Position numbers and translations under genes: made by a program. This document shows, in pieces, positions 58,376 to 64,000 of a stretch of 64,000 bases of DNA. The stretch's first letter is position 1. Every line of letters starts with the position of its first letter. The notes under the pieces were generated by a model. It did not search any database. It had not been told where the DNA came from and saw only the letters and a program-made list of their open reading frames with translations. Source of the DNA: Catenulispora sp. GP43 (GTDB lineage Bacteria > Actinomycetota > Actinomycetes > Streptomycetales > Catenulisporaceae); NCBI RefSeq assembly GCF_041260665.1, contig NZ_JBGCCT010000042.1:1-64000 (forward strand), in the 5' to 3' direction.

Positions 58376-59875
58376 CTACTTCTCCTCTGCCGCGTCCTTC
58401 GTGGTGGGGTTGTGCTTGGGCTCGGGCGTTCCCTTGCCGATGTACGTCACGTAGAACAGCTCCTCGGCAGGGTTGTGCCACCCGTCCGCACCGACCAGCT
58501 CCGCCGCCGCCTCCGGTCCCCAGGTACCGGTCTTGTAGACGGTCGGGTTGGAGCTCTCCAGGATGTCGCCGACGATGCGCCAGCTCTCCTCGATGGCCGG
58601 GAAGAACGCGAAGCCGCTGGAGTCGCCGACGATCGCCGCGTGCAGGATGTTCTCGTAGGGCTTGGCCTGGCCGCCGAGCACCTTCTCGAAGTCGATGCCC
58701 ATCGGGAAGGCCACCGGCAGCTGACCGCGATCCCCCCTCCGCGCCATCAGCTCGAAGGCGATCCCGGCGCCGGGCTCCAGCCGGATCCGGATCAGGTTCG
58801 GCGGGACGTCCGCGGCCAGGCCCCGGAAGAGCTCCGACGGCGGGCGCCGCAGCTGCACGCACACCTCGGTCGCGGTCACCGCGAGCGCCTTGCCGCTGCG
58901 GATGTAGAAGGGCACCCCGGCCCAGCGCCAGTTGTCGATCCACAGCCGCAGCGCGATGAAGGTCTCGGTCTGCGAGTCCTTCTTCACGCCCTTCACCTCT
59001 TGGTAGCCCTCGTACTGCCCGCGCACGACGTCGGCCGGGTCGACGGTGCGCACGGCGTGCAGCAGCCGCCACTTCTCCAACGACAGCGCCTGCGGGTCGC
59101 CGACGTTCGGCGGGTCCATCGCCAGCAGCGTCATGACCTGGAACAGGTGGTTCTGGACGACGTCGCGCAGCGCCCCGACGGCGTCGTAGAACGAGCCGCG
59201 GTCGGCGACGTCGAAGTCCTCGGCCAGGGTGATCTGCACGTTGTCGATGGAGGAGCGGTCCCACACCGGGGCCAGCAGGGTGTTGGCGAACCGGAAGGTG
59301 CCCAGGCCCTCGACCGACTCGTCACCCAGGAAGTGGTCGACGCGCAGCAGGTGGTCGCGGTCGAAGTACTGCTCCAGCACCGCCTCCAGCTCGCGCGCCG
59401 AGGCCAGGTCGTGGCCGAAGGGCTTCTCCACCACCAGCCGCGCGTTCTTGTTCAGGCCGGCCTCGGCCAGGCCCGCGGCGACCTTGTCGAACAGCGAGGG
59501 CGGGATGGCCAGGTAGTGAGCGGCGAAGCCCTTCCCGGCGACCGCCTTCCCGATCTTCGCGTAGATCGCCGGGTCGGTGAAGTCGCCGGTGACGATGCTC
59601 AGCCCGTCGGCGAACTCCGTGAACACCTTCTCGTCGATGGGGTAGCCGGCCTCGATCACCGACTGCCGGGCGTGTGCGCGCAGCGCCGCGTCGTCGAAAT
59701 CGGAGTAGGCCACGCCGACCACCGGGACGGTGAGCAGGCCGCGCTCGGTGAGCTTGTACAGCGCCGGCAGCAGCATCTTCTTGGCCAGGTCGCCGGTGAT
59801 GCCGTAGAGGACCAGGACGTCGGCGCCCTCCAGGTCGGTGTTGTGGGTCGAGGTCACGCTGGAGGACAGCGGCAT
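58376..59875 (-). CDS. zwf: glucose-6-phosphate dehydrogenase
   Basis: This 499-residue enzyme makes 6-phosphogluconolactone and NADPH. The NADP site is GITGDLAKK (25-33). The conserved VEKPFGHDL and RVDHFLG (His181) are present, and His243 in QNHLFQ fits the catalytic His. In the usual DHYLGKE motif the Lys is a substrate-phosphate ligand, but here the site reads DHFLGDE, with Asp185. It is followed downstream by a decayed channel and preceded by an aldose epimerase, 48 bp away. Confidence 0.95.
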   Translation of the reverse strand: MPLSSSVTSTHNTDLEGADVLVLYGITGDLAKKMLLPALYKLTERGLLTVPVVGVAYSDFDDAALRAHARQSVIEAGYPIDEKVFTEFADGLSIVTGDFTDPAIYAKIGKAVAGKGFAAHYLAIPPSLFDKVAAGLAEAGLNKNARLVVEKPFGHDLASARELEAVLEQYFDRDHLLRVDHFLGDESVEGLGTFRFANTLLAPVWDRSSIDNVQITLAEDFDVADRGSFYDAVGALRDVVQNHLFQVMTLLAMDPPNVGDPQALSLEKWRLLHAVRTVDPADVVRGQYEGYQEVKGVKKDSQTETFIALRLWIDNWRWAGVPFYIRSGKALAVTATEVCVQLRRPPSELFRGLAADVPPNLIRIRLEPGAGIAFELMARRGDRGQLPVAFPMGIDFEKVLGGQAKPYENILHAAIVGDSSGFAFFPAIEESWRIVGDILESSNPTVYKTGTWGPEAAAELVGADGWHNPAEELFYVTYIGKGTPEPKHNPTTKDAAEEK

Positions 59876-59923
59876 GGTGCGGGCTCCCTTGCTGATGGTG
59901 TCGGCGCGCGGTCGGGTGGCCGG

Positions 59924-60835
59924 TCAGCCGGCCGCGATCCCCCACGATCCCCGGTACTCGGCCCCCGGTTCCAGGCGGGTGAGGTCGACGCCGCTGGCGA
60001 AGGCGTTCGGCGGGCCGGTCATGGGCTCGCAGCCCAGGCCGAGGCGCCGGGATTGAGCAGGGACGTTGTCGGCCGTGTAGACCTCCAGCCAGGGCTGCGC
60101 CCCGTCGAGCCAGAACGACGTGCTGCGCCGGCTGCCGGCCAGCCGGACCCGCGCCAGGCCGTCGGCGCCCCGCCGCAGACCGGTGTAGGCGATGTCGATC
60201 TTCTGCGGGCCCAGCACCCGGCCGTCGCGCAGGTCGTACTCACTGCCCGCGACGTCCTTCGGGCCGCCGACCGGGATCATCCGGTCGTCCACCGGCTGGT
60301 AGAGGCTGCCGGGGATTCGGACGGTGCAGGCGTCGAGCGGCTCGCCCACCGTGATGTAGGGGTGCATGCCGTGCGCGTAGGGCAGCGCGCGGGTGCCGGG
60401 GTTGGCGGCCGAGAGGGTGACCGTCAGGCCGCTCTCGACGTCCAGGCGGTACTCGGCCTGGACGTCGAGGCGGAAGGGGTAGCCGGTCGAGCCGTGCAGC
60501 GAGCAGGCCAGCACGACGGTGTCCGGCCGCTGCTCCACCGGCGACCAGGCGGCCCAGCGCGTCAGGCCGTGGATGGCGTTGTCCAGCTCCGGCTCGGACA
60601 GGTCGAGCTGGTACTCGCGGCCGTCGAAGGTGTAACGGCCGCGGTCCACCCGGTTCGGCCACGGGATCAGGAGCTGCCCGAACGCCGCCGGCGCCGGCTC
60701 GTCGGCGTCATAGGACAGGACGAGGGGCTCCCCGTCGTGGGTCAGCTCTCTGAGCCCGGCGCCTTCTTCCGTGATCACCGCGCGGTAGGGACCGGCGGTG
60801 AGCTCGTACTGCTCGCCGGTGAGGAAGTCGGACAT
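59924..60835 (-). CDS. aldose 1-epimerase
   Basis: This 303-residue protein has the galactose mutarotase fold: LLIPWPNRVDRGRYTFDGRE, then DNAIHGLTRWAAW, and LPYAHGMHPYI with the catalytic His. A late Glu near RRLGLGCEPMTGPPNAFASG supplies the base. It interconverts alpha and beta anomers of glucose or galactose. It lies 48 bp before zwf on the same strand and near the sugar porter, so it serves sugar entry. GAAGGACGC is before ATG 60835. Confidence 0.93.
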   Translation of the reverse strand: MSDFLTGEQYELTAGPYRAVITEEGAGLRELTHDGEPLVLSYDADEPAPAAFGQLLIPWPNRVDRGRYTFDGREYQLDLSEPELDNAIHGLTRWAAWSPVEQRPDTVVLACSLHGSTGYPFRLDVQAEYRLDVESGLTVTLSAANPGTRALPYAHGMHPYITVGEPLDACTVRIPGSLYQPVDDRMIPVGGPKDVAGSEYDLRDGRVLGPQKIDIAYTGLRRGADGLARVRLAGSRRSTSFWLDGAQPWLEVYTADNVPAQSRRLGLGCEPMTGPPNAFASGVDLTRLEPGAEYRGSWGIAAG

Positions 60836-60913
60836 GCGTCCTTCGTAGCCGGGGTGTGGCGTGAGCGCGCCCCGGACGGCGCGGGCTGCCGCCATCCGGT
60901 CAACGGCGCGCGG

Positions 60914-61744
60914 TCAGCTCCAGCACCCGGTTGCCGCGGCGGCGACGACGAAGTCCTCGAACCGGCGCGGGGACCGGCCGAGCGCCTTCTCGACGCCGTC
61001 GCTCAGACCTTCGACGGAGCCGTCGGCGCCGCGCGCCACCAGACCGGCCATGCGCTCAGCCGTCGTCCGCGGGACACCATGGGCGAGTTGCTGCTCCACG
61101 AAGGCCTCCGGGGTGACCGCCAGGTACTGGAGCGGCCTCCCGGACGCCGCGGCGATCAGCTCGGCCGCCTCGCCGAAGCCGAGCGCCCGCGGGCCGGTGA
61201 GCTCGTAGACCTGGCCGGCGTGCCGGTCCTCGGTGAGCGCGGCGGCCGCCACGTCGGCGATGTCCTCGGCGTCGATGAAGGGGATCTTGCCTTCGCCCGC
61301 GGGCAGGGCCAGGGTCCCGCTGCGGACCGCCGGGAGCCAGAAGTCCTCGCTGAAGTTCTGTGAGAACCAGCCCGGGCGCACGACGGTCCATTCGAGACCT
61401 GACCCGCGGACCGCCTGCTCGGTGGCGTGGAGCGGATGGTGCTCGCTGTCCGCGCCGGGGGCGGAGAGCAGTACCAGGCGACGGACTCCGGCCGCCACCG
61501 CCGCGTCGACCAGGGCGGCCATGCGCGGCGGGTTGTTGTCGCCGGAGACGCTCCCCGGTTCGATGAGGTAGGCGGCGGTGATCCCGGCCAGGGCCGGGGT
61601 GTGGGTCGCGGGGTCGTCGAGATCGAGGCGGACGTCACCGCCGGTGCGGCTGGCGGTGCGGACCTGGTGGCCGGCGGCGGTGAGGCGGGAAGCGATACGG
61701 CGGCCGGTCTTGCCGGTGCCGCCGAGGATGAGGAAGTTCTCCAT
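60914..61744 (-). CDS. NmrA-type NAD(P)-binding protein
   Basis: This 276-residue protein has an atypical-SDR start LILGGTGKTGRRIASRL (GGTGxTG), then ASRTGGDVRLDLDDPATHTP and VRPGWFSQNFSEDFWLPAVR, typical of NmrA/HSCARG-like proteins. The classical Tyr-Lys pair is not evident. These proteins sense or reduce with NADPH. ATG 61744 gives the standard start. It is divergent from the AraC regulator, 91 bp away, and is the likely target of that regulator. Confidence 0.9.
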   Translation of the reverse strand: MENFLILGGTGKTGRRIASRLTAAGHQVRTASRTGGDVRLDLDDPATHTPALAGITAAYLIEPGSVSGDNNPPRMAALVDAAVAAGVRRLVLLSAPGADSEHHPLHATEQAVRGSGLEWTVVRPGWFSQNFSEDFWLPAVRSGTLALPAGEGKIPFIDAEDIADVAAAALTEDRHAGQVYELTGPRALGFGEAAELIAAASGRPLQYLAVTPEAFVEQQLAHGVPRTTAERMAGLVARGADGSVEGLSDGVEKALGRSPRRFEDFVVAAAATGCWS

Positions 61745-61801
61745 GACTCGAGGGAACCGTGATCGACCTGGACTCTCCATGGGAGAACGTCGCCGAAACC
61801 T

Positions 61802-61829
61802 TTGTGATCGTCTGGCACTCGTCTAACCT
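61802..61829 (+). promoter_or_regulatory. promoter of a leaderless AraC-regulator mRNA
   Basis: TTGTGA (61802-61807), a 16-bp spacer, and TAACCT (61824-61829) are 6 nt from ATG 61836. No ribosome site lies between, so the mRNA should begin at the start codon. Confidence 0.55.
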
Positions 61830-61835
61830 GGATCT

Positions 61836-62828
61836 ATGGACACGCTCAGCGACCTGCTCCGCCGCGCCGGGGCGGGGGACGCGCAGGTCCGGCAGCTGAT
61901 CCAGCGGCCGCCGTGGTCGATGACCTACGCCGACGCCCCTGCGCTCACGCTGTTCGCCACCCTCGGCGGGCACGCGGCGCTGCGGCTGGAGGACGTGCCC
62001 TCGGCGGCACCGGCCCACCTCGCCGCCGGGGCCATCGCGCTGGTCGCGCACAGCACCCGGCACACCATCTCCGACGACCTGGCGACCCCGCCGCAGGTGG
62101 TGATCAGCGGCGGCCGCAAACAGTTTCTCGGCGATCCGGACAAGCACGCCGAGCTGGCGGCGCACCTGGCGCCGCGCACCTGGGGCGACGGCCTGCCGGG
62201 CGCGACCACCGTCCTGCGCGGCATGTTCAAGCTCCGCGGCGAGGCCGGCCGCCGACTGCTGGCGATCCTCCCGCCGCTGGTCGTGATCCCGGCCGGGCCG
62301 CGTACCGGCGCCGCCTTGGACCTGCTGGCCTCCGAGGCCGCGCGCGACGAACCCGGCCAGGAGGCCGTCCTGCACCGCTCGCTGGACCTGGTGCTGGTCC
62401 TCGCGATGCGGTCGTGGTGCGCGGGCTTCGGCCCGGCCGACCCGTCCTGGTACAGCGCCCTCGCCGACCCCGCGATCGGCACCGCCCTGGACCACCTGCA
62501 CACCGATCCGGCGCGGCGCTGGACGGTCGCCGGCCTCGCGGCCACCGCCGGCCTGTCCCGCGCCGCCTTCGCGGCCCGCTTCACGCAGCTGGTCGGGCAG
62601 CCGCCGATGGCATACCTGGCCGGATGGCGGATGACGCTGGCCGCCGACCTGCTGCGCGAGGACAGCGGGACGACGGTCGCCGCGGCCGCGCAGGCGGTCG
62701 GGTATCAGGACGCGTTCGCGTTCAGCGTGGCGTTCAAGCGGGCGAAGGGGGTGAGCCCTTCGCAGTGGGGGCGGGAGGGCGCCGACGAACCCGACGCGCA
62801 GCTCAGCGCGACCCCGCGTACAAGGTAG
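61836..62828 (+). CDS. AraC-family regulator with cupin domain
   Basis: This 330-residue protein has an N-terminal cupin_6-type sensor (LTLFATLGGHAALRLEDVPS, then HLAAGAIALVAHSTRHTISD) and two C-terminal AraC helix-turn-helices at about residues 215-305: VAGLAATAGLSRAAFAARFT and VAAAAQAVGYQDAFAFSVAF. It is divergent from the NmrA-type gene and probably regulates it. Its last 26 bp overlap the convergent lipoprotein gene. Confidence 0.93.
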   Translation: MDTLSDLLRRAGAGDAQVRQLIQRPPWSMTYADAPALTLFATLGGHAALRLEDVPSAAPAHLAAGAIALVAHSTRHTISDDLATPPQVVISGGRKQFLGDPDKHAELAAHLAPRTWGDGLPGATTVLRGMFKLRGEAGRRLLAILPPLVVIPAGPRTGAALDLLASEAARDEPGQEAVLHRSLDLVLVLAMRSWCAGFGPADPSWYSALADPAIGTALDHLHTDPARRWTVAGLAATAGLSRAAFAARFTQLVGQPPMAYLAGWRMTLAADLLREDSGTTVAAAAQAVGYQDAFAFSVAFKRAKGVSPSQWGREGADEPDAQLSATPRTR

Positions 62829-63633
62829 CCAGCTTCCCGGCGGCGACCTTCACATCATGCTGCACCGAGCTCACCCCCGGGTCCTGCGACGTGGACGGCC
62901 CGGACACGTTCACCACGGTCAGGCTGTTGCCGCGCAGGATGACCGCCATGTAGTCGATGCCCTGGGCGCCCGCGGCCGAGGCCGGCGCGCCCGGTGCGCT
63001 GATGGCGACCCGGATGCCGTAGCTGTTGGCCACGCCGTTGGGCGCCATGTTCGAGATCGAATACGTCGCCGGCGCGTCGGTCCACTGGAAGCGGCTCGCG
63101 CAGCCCGCGATCCAGCCGCGGTGCTTGGCGAAGTCCGCACTGGCGGCGGCAGCGGTCGCGTAAGTGATCACCGTCTCGCCGACCTGTGAATTGCTCGGGG
63201 CCGACCATGACATGTTGCGCGTCTTCACCCAGGCGGGATTGCGCGGGTAGGCGGGGTCGACGAACTGCGGACGCACGACGGGGTCGCAGTTGTCCGGGTC
63301 GACGCTCTGGGAGGCGGCGACGGCCGGATTGCTGTACTGCTTCCACGCTCCGGTCGACGACGGCGCCAGGTCGACCAGCGAGAGCATCGCGATGTCGGGG
63401 ATGTCGGGCTGGGCCGAGGTCTGCCTCGTGGGCGCGGCCGGGTTCGACGGGGAGGCCGGCGTGGCCGGATCCGAGGAGGAGGTCGTCGCCGGCGAAGCCG
63501 CGGTCGTCGATGCCGGTCCGGCGGCCTCGCCCGACCCCGCCGCCCCGGCCTTGGAAGCCGAAGACGCGCAGGCGCTGAGCCCGACCGTCGCCGCAGCCAG
63601 GACGACCGCGGCGACCGATGCCTTGATGTTCAT
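62803..63633 (-). CDS. lipoprotein with sensor-like domain
   Basis: This 276-residue lipoprotein has the signal MNIKASVAAVVLAAATVGLS with lipobox LSAC, a Ser/Ala/Thr/Pro linker to about residue 75, and a C-terminal domain with DPDNCDPVVRPQFVDPAYPR and FAKHRGWIAGCASRFQWTDA. Two Cys in that domain probably pair. The fold resembles the extracellular PknH-type sensor domain, but the match is by eye. It overlaps the AraC regulator tail-to-tail by 26 bp. Confidence 0.7.
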   Translation of the reverse strand: MNIKASVAAVVLAAATVGLSACASSASKAGAAGSGEAAGPASTTAASPATTSSSDPATPASPSNPAAPTRQTSAQPDIPDIAMLSLVDLAPSSTGAWKQYSNPAVAASQSVDPDNCDPVVRPQFVDPAYPRNPAWVKTRNMSWSAPSNSQVGETVITYATAAAASADFAKHRGWIAGCASRFQWTDAPATYSISNMAPNGVANSYGIRVAISAPGAPASAAGAQGIDYMAVILRGNSLTVVNVSGPSTSQDPGVSSVQHDVKVAAGKLATLYAGSR

Positions 63634-63701
63634 GCGTTTCCTCCCCGGAATCACGTGCCTCTCGACCACAAAGACGTCCCATCCACGGGGAGGTTGCGTC
63701 T

Positions 63702-64000
63702 CTATCCCAGCCCGCTGATCACCCGGGCCAGCATCCGTTCGAAGGTCTCGTCGGCGTCCGGGGGCTCCACCCCGTCGCTCATCGCGAACGCCTGCGCGAG
63801 GTGCGGATAGGCGCCGGACCCGACAGCGGCGGCCAGATACCGCGCGTTCGAGGCGACGAACTCGTGCACGTCGTCGGTCCGGCCAAGCGCCTGCTGCTGC
63901 GCCACCTCGTAGCCGACGTGGCTCGCCACGAACCCGCTGACCAGCGCGAAGGCCTCCGTGCAGGCCCGCGGCGCCAGGCCCGAGGGCGCGAGCAGGGCCA
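63702..64000 (-). CDS. TetR-family regulator, C-terminal part (truncated by window edge)
   Basis: This frame runs off the right edge, so the N-terminal HTH is not visible. The readable part (LLAPSGLAPRACTEAFALVS, then GFVASHVGYEVAQQQALG, and PHLAQAFAMSDG, ending FERMLARVISGLG) matches the C-terminal ligand-binding helices of TetR/AcrR regulators. The frame is continuous to base 64000. Stop is at 63702. It follows the lipoprotein gene on the same strand, upstream of it in transcript order. Confidence 0.65.
   Translation of the reverse strand, partial: ALLAPSGLAPRACTEAFALVSGFVASHVGYEVAQQQALGRTDDVHEFVASNARYLAAAVGSGAYPHLAQAFAMSDGVEPPDADETFERMLARVISGLG

Overview
The window is about 70% GC and gene-dense. 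Genes are often coupled by ATGA or GTGA overlaps, and GTG starts are common. A chaplin gene (39732-39965), several ECF sigma factors, S53 sedolisin, WYL, DeoR and TetR regulators, and DUF6325/SHOCT/RDD proteins point to a filamentous, probably soil-dwelling actinobacterium such as a Streptomyces or Catenulispora relative. The species is an inference. I see no rRNA, tRNA, insertion sequence, prophage or CRISPR array. The window looks like ordinary chromosome rich in accessory functions.

Layout. 1-3.5 kb: small envelope or stress-type proteins (DUF6325, SHOCT, RDD, CMD-like). 3.6-11 kb: membrane and envelope genes, including a lipid kinase coupled to a PAP2 phosphatase, a SulP transporter, a GAP-family protein and a BrkB-like protein. 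11-18.7 kb: a DHA2 exporter with a DUF2252 protein, a WYL regulator divergent from an epoxide hydrolase, and a TetR regulator with a clear operator. 18.7-24.2 kb: a SigE-type ECF sigma with its partner, a large membrane protein, and an MFS/DeoR divergent pair with two matching operators. 24.2-29.2 kb: a secreted beta-propeller protein divergent from argG, a strong terminator, and an SDR. 28.7-33.1 kb: a molybdate locus with an HTH-TOBE regulator, a binding lipoprotein, a fused permease-ATPase and DUF302, divergent from a small molybdopterin-fold protein. 33.2-38.2 kb: ankyrin, SitI3-like and unknown proteins, then a Ro60/TROVE protein with a structured leader, divergent from a hydrolase with twin operators.

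38.2-42.5 kb: glutamate decarboxylase, chaplin, a decayed MFS transporter, and an ECF42 sigma with its DGPF partner. 42.6-45.2 kb: a WXG100-like/large T7SS-type gene pair. 45.3-49.6 kb: a three-gene vWA/metallopeptidase-like, MoxR AAA+ and unknown-protein operon. 49.8-53.2 kb: sedolisin and an Rnl2-type RNA ligase. 53.4-56.4 kb: an ECF41 sigma, an MDR oxidoreductase and an XRE regulator around a palindrome. 56.5-60.8 kb: sugar porter, decayed K+ channel, zwf and aldose epimerase, a small sugar-catabolism group. 60.9-64 kb: an NmrA-type reductase with an AraC regulator, a lipoprotein and a truncated TetR gene.

The most unusual signals are five. (1) An 80-nt structured element sits directly upstream of the Ro60 homologue, in the position where bacterial Y RNAs are often found. 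(2) An orphan RNA ligase. (3) The MoxR/vWA/unknown cassette. (4) Four well-formed regulator operators. (5) Tandem repeats of 15, 16 and about 19 bp that begin at the stop codons of three genes. Five genes also show a TANNNT box 6-7 nt before the start codon, which predicts leaderless mRNAs. All calls come from reading the sequence; no database search was run.
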